Shown here: positions 26,196 to 38,600 of the stretch, piece after piece
How the letters are laid out: every line of letters begins with the position of its first letter
How positions within the stretch are numbered: the stretch's first letter is position 1
Origin: a virus
DNA length: 64,000 nt
Virus record (IMG/VR): IMGVR_UViG_3300033153_005694
Coordinates: 1-64,000 of that record
Reading direction: 5' to 3' (one strand)
The notes under the pieces: generated by a model
Seen by the model: the letters and a program-made list of their open reading frames with translations, nothing else
What the model was told of the DNA's origin: nothing
The model's database searches: none
Made by a program: the position numbers and the translations under genes

Positions 26196-27331
26196 GTTTA
26201 TTTATAGGTAAAGATAATTCAAGTGATAACATTATGCACATAACTAAAGATGAAACAAGTTTAGCTGGTATGAAGAATGGTTCTATATCTTCAACTATTT
26301 TTCATAGTGATTTTGAATACTTAATACACTGTGAGTATGAAGCATTAGACTATCAATTTAAACCAGCTTACGATGTCGATTACAATTCTGGCTACCCTTC
26401 CGCCACTATAATAGATTTTGGAGAAGAATTTGCAGATAAAGTAGCCGATGGCCATACATTTCTTATAGAAGTAGGTTCTGAAATTTATTTTCAAATAGCA
26501 GGAGACTGGAGACTACATGATCAAGTAGACCTCGAAAGAGAAATATATCCAACTGAATGGTACGCTAGTGTCTCTGATGGGCAGAATAGTAGTAGATCTT
26601 TTACACCTACAGATACTAAGAAGTGTGTATTAATATGGTATACGTCATCTTCTGATACTCAATTTAAAGCTTACGTACTTAACCTTAATACCACTACTGC
26701 AGAACTTATATATCCATCATTTACATCTGATGAAGTAGTTGTAAATTCAAATGAACTTACAGTTAGAGGTATAGATTTACCTAATTTACGGTACGTGTCT
26801 ACTGAGGTCATAAATGGTGTAGACCTAGAAAGATCTACGCATAATCTAAATTTACAGTTTATTAACTCTGTACCTAGTTCAGGTAGTATAACATTACAAT
26901 CTGAAGCAGAAGGAAATACTAAAGTAAAAAAAGGAACTAAAACTATATTTACTACCGAATTTGGTATTAACAAACTACGTCTTGATGGAGTTGAATACAA
27001 TAACTTTACTAACTATAGGGTATATGGTGACCAAACAAGGTTAGCAGAAATTGGTTCAGGTTTAAGCACAGGTGACATTATTTTAGTTGGCTGTACTGAA
27101 GAACTGAATGCTGGGCAGGATTATTTATATTATCCTGTTTTATTTAAGTACCAAGAAAACTATTCAGTAATGGTTTATAAAGATACTTCTAAAGCTAATT
27201 CTGAAAGATATTGGTGGTTTACAACCTTTAACGGTAAAGTGTACTTAAAAATACAGTTTACCCATACCCTTGGTAGTAATACTTATATAGCATGGCATTC
27301 TATTAGAACTGCTGCTTTTAAGTTTAAATAA
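26192..27331 (+). CDS. Tail protein, unknown
   Basis: 379 aa, beta-rich, no clear family. It contains FLIEVGSEIYFQIAGDWRLHD and YLYYPVLFKYQENYSVMVYK. Coupled to the tip gene by ATGA. Its codon choice (more Ser TCT, Leu CTT, Tyr TAC) differs somewhat from the genes on either side, which may indicate more recent acquisition. Confidence 0.45.
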   Translation: MSLFIGKDNSSDNIMHITKDETSLAGMKNGSISSTIFHSDFEYLIHCEYEALDYQFKPAYDVDYNSGYPSATIIDFGEEFADKVADGHTFLIEVGSEIYFQIAGDWRLHDQVDLEREIYPTEWYASVSDGQNSSRSFTPTDTKKCVLIWYTSSSDTQFKAYVLNLNTTTAELIYPSFTSDEVVVNSNELTVRGIDLPNLRYVSTEVINGVDLERSTHNLNLQFINSVPSSGSITLQSEAEGNTKVKKGTKTIFTTEFGINKLRLDGVEYNNFTNYRVYGDQTRLAEIGSGLSTGDIILVGCTEELNAGQDYLYYPVLFKYQENYSVMVYKDTSKANSERYWWFTTFNGKVYLKIQFTHTLGSNTYIAWHSIRTAAFKFK

Positions 27332-27372
27332 TTTAAAGTAATAACCAATAAAATAAAATAAAAGGAAAATAA

Positions 27373-27909
27373 ATGGCAACTATATCAAATGGGTACTTGT
27401 ATTGGATACACCTTCCAGAACATACAGATATAAATACACAAGGGTACGTTGGAATTACTAATAATATACAGGAAAGGTTTCGTATACATAGAAATTCCTA
27501 TACGGATAATTGTAAGTGTATAAGCAGAGCCATAAAAAAGTACGGTAATTCTTTAGTATATGACGTAATTTTTACGGGCCCATATGAAGGATGTTTACAG
27601 TTAGAGAACTACTTCCGACCAGCTTTAAATACTGGGTGGAATATAGCGATCGGAGATGGAAAAACAACTTTAGGCCTGAAATGTCATAGTAATTGTATAA
27701 AAGCATTAAAGAAAGCAAATTCTAAAAGTGCGAATATATATAAATATAAGACTAATATTCTTATAGCCGAAAATGTAATAGTGGCAGAATGGGCTAGAAA
27801 TAATGGTTGTATTAAATCATGCTTATGTAGAACAGCTAATCAGGCAGAAGGACGTAAGCAGCATAAAGGGTATTATATAAAATACAATAATAATAAGGAA
27901 AATAAATGA
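27373..27909 (+). CDS. GIY-YIG homing endonuclease
   Basis: 178 aa. GIY-YIG core at residues 6-100: GYLYWIHLPEH, GYVGITNNIQERFRIHRNS, and LENYFRPALNTGWNIAIGDG with the metal-binding-type Glu. A short basic C-terminus (RNNGCIKSCLCRTANQAEGR) probably binds DNA. It lies between tail genes and shares an ATGA overlap with the next one. Confidence 0.8.
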   Translation: MATISNGYLYWIHLPEHTDINTQGYVGITNNIQERFRIHRNSYTDNCKCISRAIKKYGNSLVYDVIFTGPYEGCLQLENYFRPALNTGWNIAIGDGKTTLGLKCHSNCIKALKKANSKSANIYKYKTNILIAENVIVAEWARNNGCIKSCLCRTANQAEGRKQHKGYYIKYNNNKENK

Positions 27910-28757
27910 CAATATCAATAACAAGTGAGTTAGACGTACTAAATAAGTACCAACAATTAATAGATCAATCACTAGGTGGATCTTCAATATATATCAGAAC
28001 TAAGGAAACTATCCAAGCGCTGTTTGACAATGGGGACATTAAAGATGATGATAAAGCTGCGGTGATATCGCAGGTATTGAGTGCATTAAATACTAGTTTA
28101 GTAAATACGAGTATGACTACTGCACTGCAATGGGCTTCAGGTGAAAAAGATATAGCACTTAAGAAGCTGGAATTAGAGAAGACACTAGATATACTAGATA
28201 AAGAACTAGCCCTTAAAGCAGCACAAGCAGATAAGATGGTAAGTGATGACTTGCTAGCTCAAGCAAGCAATTTGAGACAGAATGGTGCTGCAACAGTAAT
28301 AGACGGTAAAGTAGTTGCGTTAAGTGATGAAGGTAAAGTATGGACTGATATGCAGTTAATAGAGCAGAATACTGAGAATGCTATAGCCGAAGAGAGTTTA
28401 ATTACAGCTAAAGAAACTGAAGTGAATGCTGGGATACATAAGATAGTTGCAGATACATATGTAAACTATGGAGTATATAGTGGATATAACATAACTAACA
28501 CAGGTGTGACAGGTATAACTGATATAACACCGGTAGGATATGATACATTGAGTGACCTACAAGCTGTGATAGCTAAAGAGCAAGCTAAAGGATATGCATA
28601 TAATGCTTGGAGTAACGCGGCAAGTGGGCTAGGTAGCACAATTGGTGTAGCATTAACGAGTGAGACAGACATCTTTACAGGTGATGGTGAAGGGTTATTG
28701 GCTAGTTGGAAGACTACAGTTGATAACCTAAGAGATGTAACAGCTCCTACATTTTAA
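27906..28757 (+). CDS. Helical virion protein, unknown
   Basis: 283 aa. A long helical N-terminal half (IALKKLELEKTLDILDKELA, LKAAQADKMVSDDLLAQASN), then a mixed C-terminal region with Gly/Thr. Similar proteins occur in podovirus tail/ejection clusters. Function unknown. Confidence 0.5.
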   Translation: MTISITSELDVLNKYQQLIDQSLGGSSIYIRTKETIQALFDNGDIKDDDKAAVISQVLSALNTSLVNTSMTTALQWASGEKDIALKKLELEKTLDILDKELALKAAQADKMVSDDLLAQASNLRQNGAATVIDGKVVALSDEGKVWTDMQLIEQNTENAIAEESLITAKETEVNAGIHKIVADTYVNYGVYSGYNITNTGVTGITDITPVGYDTLSDLQAVIAKEQAKGYAYNAWSNAASGLGSTIGVALTSETDIFTGDGEGLLASWKTTVDNLRDVTAPTF

Positions 28758-28765
28758 AGAGTAAT

Positions 28766-30469
28766 GTGAAGAAGCCACAGATAGACATATACCCTACGCA
28801 AGTGCAGGACCACTTGAATGAGGTAGGGTTTAAAAATAAATTCTTAAGGTATTGGGGACATGATGGCAGTATACTAACCGAAAAGCATTACTACTACCCT
28901 AATATAAGCGAAAATGATAAAAAGCTATTTAAGTTATTAGGTGTATATAAAGATTTAAAAGCTGCGCAAGGGCAGATGGAGGGAATAGATAAAGCTTGGA
29001 TGTACTTAAATCCAAGTAAAGAAGGGGTAGTAGATTTAACCGAAGAAACACTAGTACAAGAGCTTGACTTCGATATTAATAGTGGGACATATACTTTAAA
29101 TATTACCTATAGTCCAACTCTAAAGAGAGTAGGTAATAATGCATACTACGGAAAAATGTATGTAGATACAGAAGATACTTTAGGGCTATTTAGTGAAGTT
29201 TATAAGAATCCTGATGGAACAATTAATGTTGATACTCTTGGGAATTATATAACGGCTAATTATGACGAAGTACTTAGTTCGTGTGTTGTAGAAGGTACTG
29301 AGCAGATAGATGATGAGACTGATGATACTGAGGCTGAGCTAATAAACTTAGTCACTATGTTTGTGTTAGGTGGGTCTGATGCATTTGTAGCTACTATAGA
29401 GGATATAAGCTATACTACAGTAAGTAAAACGTATGCATCAACTAGGTTATCTGCAGATGGAGATACCCAAGAAAAAATAGTGTACCCTTATTTAGAGCAA
29501 GCATTAAGTTTAGAGATTAATATAGAAAATATAGGTATAGTCACTGATACTGATCCCTTAGTAGCTAAAATTATAGAGTACAAGGATAAGCAACAAACAA
29601 TAAAAGATGCTGCCGCGGCTGATAAAGCTACTAATGGGCTATTGGGAGATATTTTATATAAGCAAAACCTAGTTAATAATAGTTTATGGACTGATAGTAG
29701 GCTTAATGTAGCTGCTTTTAGTAGTAATACCCTCAAGACTAAAGACTTAATTAAATTGGTAACTACTTCGCTAGATTCTGGTTATCGGAAGAAGAAGACA
29801 AAATGGTGGAAGAAAGTACTTACAATGATAGTATTTGTTTTAGTAATGGTTTATACTCCGTCTCTAGGGAAAGTCTTAGGGCTTCTTACTTCAACTTCAA
29901 GTGCAATAGCAGTAGCAGCAACCGGTGTAACGCTTGCTACATTAGCAGTAAGTCTTCTTAGTGTCGGAATGTCTGCATGGGGTGATGAAGCTGGGGCAAC
30001 TTTTGCTGGAAAGTTTGCCAAAAATGTTAGTGTATTAAGTACCTTTCTAGGAGTAACTGCTATGATATCAAGTATGGCTAATAATGTGCTTCAATATGGA
30101 GTGAAAGGAGTAATACAAACTGCTTTTAAAAAGTATACAACCGATTTAAGCCTTACCCAAGGATTAAAAATGGTTACTATGGTCGCTAATGCTTGGATGA
30201 AAAAAGACTTAAAAAAAGATATAAATAAGATGCAAGCGCTTGAAGCCCAAAATGCTGAGTATGCTAGGGCTGAGGAAGAGAATAATACAAGACATTTGGC
30301 GATGTTGTTTGCTAAAGGATATGCAGATGTACTAAATAAGGACTGTAACGATGATCAGTATGACTATCCGTATGAGGATTGGGGTACAAATATGCATATA
30401 GGGAATATACAGCGAACAAGTTGGCGATGGGAAAGAACCGGAGCTAAAGATGGTTTAAGGATAACTTAG
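28766..30469 (+). CDS. Virion protein with central membrane segments
   Basis: 567 aa from GTG (an ATG two bases earlier runs straight into TGA). Soluble N-terminal part starting KKPQIDIYPTQVQDHLNEVG. From about residue 350 come hydrophobic helices: VLTMIVFVLVMVYTPSLGKV, SSAIAVAATGVTLATLAVSL and VSVLSTFLGVTAMISSMA. A Trp/Asp-rich end follows. The membrane segments suggest a protein that enters or spans the cell envelope during DNA delivery. Confidence 0.5.
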   Translation: MKKPQIDIYPTQVQDHLNEVGFKNKFLRYWGHDGSILTEKHYYYPNISENDKKLFKLLGVYKDLKAAQGQMEGIDKAWMYLNPSKEGVVDLTEETLVQELDFDINSGTYTLNITYSPTLKRVGNNAYYGKMYVDTEDTLGLFSEVYKNPDGTINVDTLGNYITANYDEVLSSCVVEGTEQIDDETDDTEAELINLVTMFVLGGSDAFVATIEDISYTTVSKTYASTRLSADGDTQEKIVYPYLEQALSLEINIENIGIVTDTDPLVAKIIEYKDKQQTIKDAAAADKATNGLLGDILYKQNLVNNSLWTDSRLNVAAFSSNTLKTKDLIKLVTTSLDSGYRKKKTKWWKKVLTMIVFVLVMVYTPSLGKVLGLLTSTSSAIAVAATGVTLATLAVSLLSVGMSAWGDEAGATFAGKFAKNVSVLSTFLGVTAMISSMANNVLQYGVKGVIQTAFKKYTTDLSLTQGLKMVTMVANAWMKKDLKKDINKMQALEAQNAEYARAEEENNTRHLAMLFAKGYADVLNKDCNDDQYDYPYEDWGTNMHIGNIQRTSWRWERTGAKDGLRIT

Positions 30470-30476
30470 TTATAAT
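30455..30476 (+). promoter_or_regulatory. Promoter TTAAG-N11-TATAAT
   Basis: TTAAG at 30455-30459 inside the end of the preceding gene, TATAAT at 30471-30476. It drives the ejection-protein genes. Confidence 0.6.
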
Positions 30477-30506
30477 AAGTAAAAGTAGAATAAATAGGAG
30501 AATAAG

Positions 30507-30920
30507 ATGGAATGTGGTTTAAATAATCAAGGTCAATTTGTATGTGAAGGTTTAGGTGCGAGTGCATATGGAGCAACTATTAACAGTCCAATAGTGTCTG
30601 ATAATAGCTCAATAGTACCTAAAGGTGATATTGGGAATGTAGGTCCTACACAAGTTACGGCGGATATCATGAAAGATTATATTCCTGGTGTAAGTGGAGG
30701 TGGTTGGTTTACGCAGAATAAAGGTATGATAGACGCAGGATTAGGATTAGGGCAACTAGGACTAGGTTATCTAGGATATCAAAGCCAGAAGAAACAAATA
30801 GCAAGTAATATAGCGGATGCTGAACAGCGAAGAAGATTGAATGAAGAAGCTGCACAAAACAAAAGAAATATACAAGCTAAAGCACAGAGTGTCTTTGGCG
30901 GTACGCCGTATACTGCATAA
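30507..30920 (+). CDS. Putative internal virion protein
   Basis: 137 aa. A Gly/Leu-rich hydrophobic stretch (MIDAGLGLGQLGLGYLGYQS) is followed by a charged helix (ASNIADAEQRRRLNEEAAQN). This plan, and its place before two long ejection-type proteins, resembles the small inner-core protein gp14 of T7-like phages. Inference. Confidence 0.5.
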   Translation: MECGLNNQGQFVCEGLGASAYGATINSPIVSDNSSIVPKGDIGNVGPTQVTADIMKDYIPGVSGGGWFTQNKGMIDAGLGLGQLGLGYLGYQSQKKQIASNIADAEQRRRLNEEAAQNKRNIQAKAQSVFGGTPYTA

Positions 30921-30929
30921 AGGTAAAAT

Positions 30930-32546
30930 ATGACTAAATATGCAAAGTATGGTAATATTTCAGTAACAGACCCAACTAAGGGTATGCAAGCTGCAGTAGG
31001 CAGTATAATGGATAGAAGGCTAAAAGAAGATATACTAGCTAAAGAGGAAGCTCGACGAGCAGTGGAAGCTGAAAGAGCTGAAAGAGGCTTACAGCTAAGA
31101 GAAGCAGCAGCAGAACGAGAAGCAGGTAAATATAAAACTGCACTAGCTGAGAAAAAAGCTTTGCAGGAGTACGTAACAGGATATACGCCGTATGGCGAGG
31201 AAGCAGGTGGTCGAAAAGGTATGGAGCTAGTAGATAAGGCTGTGCTGGGTAAGATTGAAGAGATGGATAGACCATTGACTTACGAAGAAGCAGCAGATGT
31301 ACAAACGTTTTACGAGAAACAAGTACCCTGGAAAGAAGAAGCATTAAGTAGTGTTTCAAAGAATTTGTTAGCAAGAGGAGTTGATCCAAAGACAGCGTTA
31401 GTAACAGCGGCAACTTTGACAGAAGGATTAAAAAGTAAAGAAGAGGCAAGAAAAGAAGAAGTTGCAACTACGAAATTACTGAACGAGAGAGCAGATAAAG
31501 CAGCGAAAGTTGAAAGAGAAATTGCAAGGTTGATGAAGACTGCTGCAGGAAAAGGTAAAGCAGGAAGAAAAGGCAATGGAACAACGGCTCTGGATATATC
31601 AAGTTTGGTTGAAAAACAAGATCTTGGGTGGTATGATACAGATAAAGCACAAACTGCTGTAGATGAAGCGTTAGAAATCGCAGATGCTAAGTCAGTGAAG
31701 AAAGCAATTGGGTATGGAATTACACATGGGTACTTTGCGAAAGGCTTTGATCCAGTTAAGTTTCGAGCAGCAGTAAATATGTTTGAAGAAAAAGGGGTTG
31801 AAGGCACTACTGGGACACCAAGCCTAGGAACACTAGATAAATTTAGACCAAGAAGCTTTCAGCCTGAACCTATTAAAGATATGACAGCTGAAGAAAAACT
31901 AGCTGAGGCTAGAAAAGAAGTAAGGTGGCTAGGTGAAGAAGAAAAAGCAAAACCGGCTGCAAAAGTACCTGCAAAACTAGCTCCTCCAGCTAAAGAAGTA
32001 GACGAGAAAAAAACTGCAGAAGTTAAAGTAGGTGATGTATCAGATGCTAGTAAGGCATTTGAAAAGTATAAAGGACCTAGTTTGTTTGGTAAAGATACTC
32101 AAGCATTGACAATACCTGCAAAATGGGGTACTAGAAAAATGCCGGTACAGACAGAAACAGAAAGACTACAAGTTGAGAAAGCACTAGGTGATGCTCCTAT
32201 AGAAGATGTATCATTAGCGTTAGTGCCTGCTGGTGCCGGAGCAAAAGTTGCAGGAAAAGCAGTAACTAGTGCTACTGGTAAAGCGTTCGGTAAGATACTA
32301 GATAAACTTACAGGTACGTTACGTGGTGGCACTTTTACGACAAAAGCTGCTAGTGGTAGAGTACTAAGTGGTGGTAGTGCTAGCGCTGCTAAGAAAGCAT
32401 TTAATAAACAACTAACTGATGAGATTGCTGTAATGGCAAGTAAGGCTAGATTGGATGTTGGTGATGTTAGTAGACTAGAAGCTATTGCTAAACGAATACC
32501 TGCTCTTAAAAAAGATATAGATATGCTCATAAATACAATGAAGTAA
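30930..32546 (+). CDS. Internal/ejection virion protein
   Basis: 538 aa. Long charged coiled coil at about 25-75 (LAKEEARRAVEAERAERGLQ) and again at 160-215, an Ala/Lys/Pro linker (KPAAKVPAKLAPPAKEVDEK), and a Gly/Ala C-terminus with amphipathic helices (LALVPAGAGAKVAGKAVTSA). This resembles ejected core proteins. Directly upstream of the vRNAP operon. Confidence 0.5.
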   Translation: MTKYAKYGNISVTDPTKGMQAAVGSIMDRRLKEDILAKEEARRAVEAERAERGLQLREAAAEREAGKYKTALAEKKALQEYVTGYTPYGEEAGGRKGMELVDKAVLGKIEEMDRPLTYEEAADVQTFYEKQVPWKEEALSSVSKNLLARGVDPKTALVTAATLTEGLKSKEEARKEEVATTKLLNERADKAAKVEREIARLMKTAAGKGKAGRKGNGTTALDISSLVEKQDLGWYDTDKAQTAVDEALEIADAKSVKKAIGYGITHGYFAKGFDPVKFRAAVNMFEEKGVEGTTGTPSLGTLDKFRPRSFQPEPIKDMTAEEKLAEARKEVRWLGEEEKAKPAAKVPAKLAPPAKEVDEKKTAEVKVGDVSDASKAFEKYKGPSLFGKDTQALTIPAKWGTRKMPVQTETERLQVEKALGDAPIEDVSLALVPAGAGAKVAGKAVTSATGKAFGKILDKLTGTLRGGTFTTKAASGRVLSGGSASAAKKAFNKQLTDEIAVMASKARLDVGDVSRLEAIAKRIPALKKDIDMLINTMK

Positions 32547-32578
32547 CTAGGAATATAGTCTAAGTAAATAAACAAACT

Positions 32579-32600
32579 TTAAGTGTATATTGGCTATAAT
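32579..32600 (+). promoter_or_regulatory. Promoter TTAAG-N11-TATAAT (vRNAP operon)
   Basis: TTAAG at 32579-32583 and TATAAT at 32595-32600. The wider string TTTAAGTGTA also resembles the published Campylobacter upstream box TTTAAGTnTT. Confidence 0.6.
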
Positions 32601-32628
32601 AGAGGAAATATACGCTTAAGGAATACAA

Positions 32629-35600
32629 ATGCCTATTGAAATTGAATACTCTTCACTACTAAAAGGTGAAGTACCCGCTACAAGCAAAATAGAATCACTA
32701 CAAAAACGTAAATACGATAAGCTAGAACGACTAGCACCTGAAGCTGCAAATATACAAACTGCAGAACAACTACAACAATCACTATCAGATATCGCAGATC
32801 AGCAAATATATACAAGACCAGATGGAAGTAAATACCAAATAGACTACATGATCGACCCTGTAACAGGATTAAGTCAAGGCCAACAAGAAGTAGACTACAC
32901 AAAAATAAGTAGATATGGTACACCAGATACTAGAAATCTGTACATCGATACTTCACCAGAAGGTGCTTACAAGCTAGGATTAGCTAGAAGTGATAAAGGC
33001 TTTATGGGTAGGTATACTCCAGGAGAAGACTACGGATGGGCACCAGGACCAAAAGGAGTAACTCCAGAAAATGGTGCATTGATGGATATAGAATTGCCAC
33101 ATGATGTAGCTACTCAGTTTGAATATGACGTACATACTAATGTAGGACAAATACGAAGTAGGGCTGCTGGACCAAGTATTGCGGAAATTACGGCTGCTAG
33201 ACCAGAATTTGGTAGTGGGGTAAGCGAATATACTAAACCAACAGCTCCAATGTGGAATATAGGATATGTAGCTCCAGAAGGACAACTTCCAGAAGATACA
33301 TATATGCCAAAGAAATTACGAGAAGTAGAAAAGAAGAAGACATTTAAAGACTACCTTACAGAAGAAGAAGCTAGGAGCGGAGAAAGAGCAGCAGGCGGAG
33401 AAGAATTGGTAAGTGGACTAACAAAGTCACTAGGTACTGCCTTTACAAAAGAACTAGCGGTAGATACAGCTGATTGGATAGGGGATGCTACAGGATTCTG
33501 GGACATAGGCTCAGAAGACGAAAAAACTAAAATGGTAAATGAGTGGTTTAACTACGATCCAAGGAATTTAGAAGAAGCACATAAAAAAGTAAGTGTGTTG
33601 AATAACAAGATATGGGATGAAGCTAAAAAAGGAAATATAGCTTGGAAAGAACTAGGCGAGGCTATAGTAACTGCTGTAAAAGAGCCAGAATTACTAGGAA
33701 GTTCACTAGGTACAATAGCAGCATGGGTAGTACCAGGAGCATGGTTGACTAAAGGTAAAAAGTTTGCCGATGCTGCAGGTATGGCAGGTAAAGCTAGCCA
33801 TGCATTAAAAGCACAAAGTGGACAAATAACAGCTGCGATAGGAAATGTAAATGACCAGTATGAAGAATTCGTAAAGAATAACAATGATGTAGAGTTACAA
33901 GGTATAGAAAAAGCGGAATGGTTTGCAACTAGATTTGGGGTACAGATGTTGAATCAGAACCTAGATGCGATTACAGCTACAAGTATAATAAAGTCACCAG
34001 CAATGTTTAACGCTGCAAAGCAGTCGATAGCAGGATTGACAGAGAAGCAATTTGGCAAGTTTTTAGCGGGTGTGGGAAAAGTAGTAGGTACCACTGTAGT
34101 GAATATGCCGAAAGAAGCAGTTCAAGAGTATACTCAAAGAATGATGGAATTGACAAATGAAAGATTTGGAGCAGAGAAGTTTAAAGACTTAGATACGTTC
34201 GGTAAGTTCTTGCTAGATGAAGGTGTAATGAAAGAGGGAACACTAGATGCATTGATGGGAGCTGCAGGAGCGGTACAGTTTCAGGCAATAGGTGCAGTAC
34301 CACAAGCGTTAAGAGGCGCAAAAGAAGTAGTAGCAGATGCGGTAGGCGGTGAAGTAGATCCAGATGTACAACGAATGCCTACAGGCGTAGCTGGTAGACG
34401 AAGAGTATTCAACTCAGATGAAGCGATGGATTATGTCGAGAATGAGAAGAGTAGAGATGTGTTTACAAAGTCTATAACAGACTACACAGTGGATCTGTAC
34501 TTCCTTCCAGAGGAACAAGCAAGTAGCCAGTATGCAGGAATAAAAGATGTAAAAGAAAGAAATAAGCGAATACTAGATGACACAGTAGAAAAGATAGCGA
34601 AAGTAAACGGACTAGAAACAAATGCTGAAAAAGAGTATATATACCAACAAGTTGCAGATAAGCTGAAAAAAGAGTTTGTCAAGGCTTCAGAAAAAGGTGA
34701 TGGAAAAGTAGAAGAGAAAGATGAGTTCTACAGTGGGCTACTGACAGCGAGTGATGATAACAAGTATGTGCGAAGAGAAGTAGACGATGCATATAGAGAA
34801 GAATTGCTTAGTAATATGGTTGAGTTTAAAAAAGAACTAGATAGAAGAGGCGTAGAAGTAAAGGATATAGAGCTAAATCCAGAAGAGCAGAAGAAAGTGT
34901 TGAAAGTACTAGATAGAATGAAAAGACTAGGTTCTGAGGAACTAGAAGACGAAGCTCGAATAATAGCGGAAGCACTAAAGCTAGCTGAAGCACAAGATAA
35001 GAAAACTGTAGCAGATGTAAGACGAGAGATTGAAGTAACTGGATTCTTGAAAGGCGGAAAGAACTACAAAGGTTTAAAAGACCATACGGTAGATATTGAA
35101 GGTGATATCGTAAGCGGTAAAGATAGTGTAGCAAATGTTGAAATGTTGCAAAAATTTGCAGAGTCAAGAGGGGCAAATGAAGTACAACTGTTTTACACAG
35201 ATGCTAAAGGTAATAGAGTACAGAGAAATCCGGTAACGATACACAGATTTATACAAGACCGACAAGAAGATACACAAAAAATAGCGGATACAGTAAATAA
35301 ATTGCTGGCTGTTGAAAATATATCACCGAAGATAAAAGAGCAATTAGAAACAGTACAGAAAACAGTAAATGATAATCTGCAAGAAGTTGAAAAGCTATCA
35401 AAGATAGACGATAAAGAACTAGTTGAAACGCTAATAGAGATGCCACAGAATATAGCAAGTAAAGGACTGGTAAAGATACCAAAAGCTAAGGTTAAAGCTG
35501 AAGAAGTAGTAGCTGAAGAGATGCCGGTAGATGAGTATGCAGATATAGATGTAACAGAGACGGTAATAGAATTACCAGTGGAAGAAATAGTAGTTGAGAA

Positions 35601-38600
35601 ACCTAAAGTTAAACCGGTAAAAGTAGCTAAAGAAAAAATTGAAGAAGTAAAAGTAGAGCCTAAAAAAGAAGTAAAGATTGAAGAGAAGAAAGTTGAGCCT
35701 AAAGTTAAGAGAGAACTAGATATTCCAACAGTTTACGAAGCGATAGTGAAAACTAAAAGTGCATATAAAGATGAAATAGAAGCACAGATAAGAGAACAAC
35801 TAGATGGTACAGATAAAAAGTTACCGGTATGGGAACTTTATAGAAGTGAAGGTATACCAGGATCTACACCAAAGAAGATAGAACAGCTGATAAATGAGAT
35901 TGTAGCAAGTGAACCGAGATATATAGAAGAAGTAGATGCATATATAGAGGGTAAAGAAGAGTATTACAAAGCTGCAAAAGATGATGGAACAGATACGATA
36001 AGAGCAAATATAAAAGCACTAGAGTACTACGAAACTAGATTAGATGGTGAAATACAAAAGAAAGTTACAAAAGTAAAACAAAAAGAACAACAAAAACTAA
36101 AAACAAAGGTTAAAGAAAAAGTAGCTGCAGGAGTCGACTCGTTGCGAGTAAGAATAATGGATAAACTGAATAAAGTGAAAGAACTGTTTAGACCAAATAC
36201 AGATAAGCAACGAAGTGTAGCAAGTCAGCTAGCAGCTGGGATAACAGAAGCTAGATTGATGGAGATGATGCCTGCAGTGATTCGAAAAGCAGGAGATAAA
36301 GGTAAAGATAAAGTACGACAAGCGGTGGTAACATTACAAAGATTTACAAAAGAAAAAAGTAGTACACCATTACCTAGTCAAACGCTAGCCGCGTTGAAGA
36401 ATAAAATAAAAGTAGAAAAAGGTGATAACTACATATTGGACGAATGGTTCAGCAAGCTTACAGAGAAGCAAGATAAAGAAGTAGAGAAATGGTTCAGAGT
36501 TGCTGTGAATGTGTCTGCAGTGATTGGAATGGGTAAGATGCTGGATGCTAGAAAGCTAAGTAGCAGTGAACTAGATGACTATGTGACAGGAGCATTCGGT
36601 GTATATGAAGGTACAGATGTACATAGTGAGTTGAAGAAGAAAGTGAAGAAAGGTGAGATAGTACCGATATCAACATATAGAAAAGAATTAGGTCAAAGAT
36701 TGCTTAAAGAACTAGAATTGAAGTTTGATATTGCAGAATTAACAGGGCAAGATAAACAAGATGTGACAATGGCAATAGGTCAACTAGTGATGGAAAGAAT
36801 GAAGCGAGTTGCAAAAGCTGAGAGTCGGTATGGAGTAGAAGGTAAACAAGTAGGAATAAGCACAGAAGCTGGAACAGTAGAAGTAGCAGATAGTATCGAT
36901 AACCCAAAAGGCGATAAGATCATCAGAACTGTGTTAGAGTTTAAACTGTCAAGTGAAGCAGAAAGAGAACTAGATGTAGCAGCGAGTGTGCTAGAGTATG
37001 CTGGAACACAAGATCACGGAAATATAAAAGATGTGCCTACAGAGTACAAGTATGATAAGAAGATACGGAACAGTGAGATAACTATGCCGCGAGAAGCTGT
37101 GAAGTACTTGAATAAACAGAATAAAAAATCATGGAAGTTCAACAAAGATTGGCAAGAGCTGTATAAAACTGTAGAGGAACGAGCAAAGAAAGAAGGCAGA
37201 ACAGTAAACGAGTTGATGTACGAGTTAATGCTAGATAATGAGCAAGAATTGATAGCGAATACACCAGCGATGGAAATAGAAAGTGTGATGGCTAAACTAG
37301 AAGCTGATAAGCTAGATGTAGACAGAATGTTGATGGCATACGACATAGCAGGTGAAGGTGAGTTCTACCTAGATTGGGATTTCACGATAAGCGGAAGATA
37401 TATGATAAGTAACAGAATGTTGAATCCACAGAATAGTAAGATAAGTAGGTTTATCGTAGATATGCAAGGCCAAAGAAGTGTGCTAGAGAAAATAGATGGG
37501 AAGTATGATGAAGATGCGCTGCATATGATAAAAGTAGCAGCAGCACAAGCATTGGGTATTGGAGTAGATAAAACGGTAGATGAAAAGGCAATTGAAGAAC
37601 TAGGTAAGAATTGGTTTGTGATAGCTAAAGATGGCAAAGTAACGTATGCAGATAACAGAAATGCAAGAATACTAAAGAAAGCTGCAGAACTGCAAGAAGT
37701 GAATGCGATAGCTGCAATGAAGTTGTTGAATCAAACAGGTGTGATGCATACAGATGAGAAGATGCACGTGTACCAGATGTTGAAGGCGTTAAGAGAACTA
37801 GATAAAGGCAGCGATAAGACAGAGCATAACCTAGCATTAGAGATGGATGGAATTACGAATGGTATGATGTTGACATTGCTAGATATGGGTTGGAATGAGT
37901 GGATTCAAAGTATGCTGGAAAAAGGTGGAATATATGACGTAGATAGCGAGTACGAGAACCATGGACAGTTTAAAGTTGCAGGTGGACAAGATATCTACGA
38001 AGTACCAGTGGACATGTTGAAGAAAAAACTAGAATTAGGTGATGAAGAAACTGCAGAGTTGATTGAGCAAGCTGGATGGAGGAACTTTTTGAAGCCACTA
38101 GTGATGGTATTCATGTACGGCGCTGGGATAAATAATATTCGAAGAAAAGCGGCTGAAGAGTTGGCGATGTTGCATGTGAAGAATGCAAAAGATGTAGGTA
38201 AGATTAAAGGATTGATGGCAGAAGCTGTAGGGTATATGAACTCGAGTAGAGAGACCACAAAGTATACGTCAGCTGCTAAAGTAGAATTTAAACAGTATAA
38301 AAACGGAGTGATGCGAAGTATACCAGACGGAAAAGTAAAAGATGTGTATTTAAGCCCATACCAGATGTATATATTGAGTACGTACTTAGATGAAGCTGTG
38401 ATAGGGAATTACATAGAAAATAGCTTTGAGACAGAGTTTAAACCAGTGGTAGAGTATAGACAAACGCTAAAAACAGTTGAGACAATGAACTACTGGGTGT
38501 TTAAACAGCAGTTAGAGAAGAAGTTGAAAGGTAAGAATGTTGCAGAGTTGACGGCTGAACAGTTAGAAGAAGTGTTGATGGAAATGATAGATGAAAATAC

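Noticed and set aside
31039-31807. Long leftward ORFs opposite the ejection-protein gene
   Set aside because: Leu/Ser/Phe-rich composition, no ribosome sites and no motifs; reverse-strand shadows of a coiled-coil gene.
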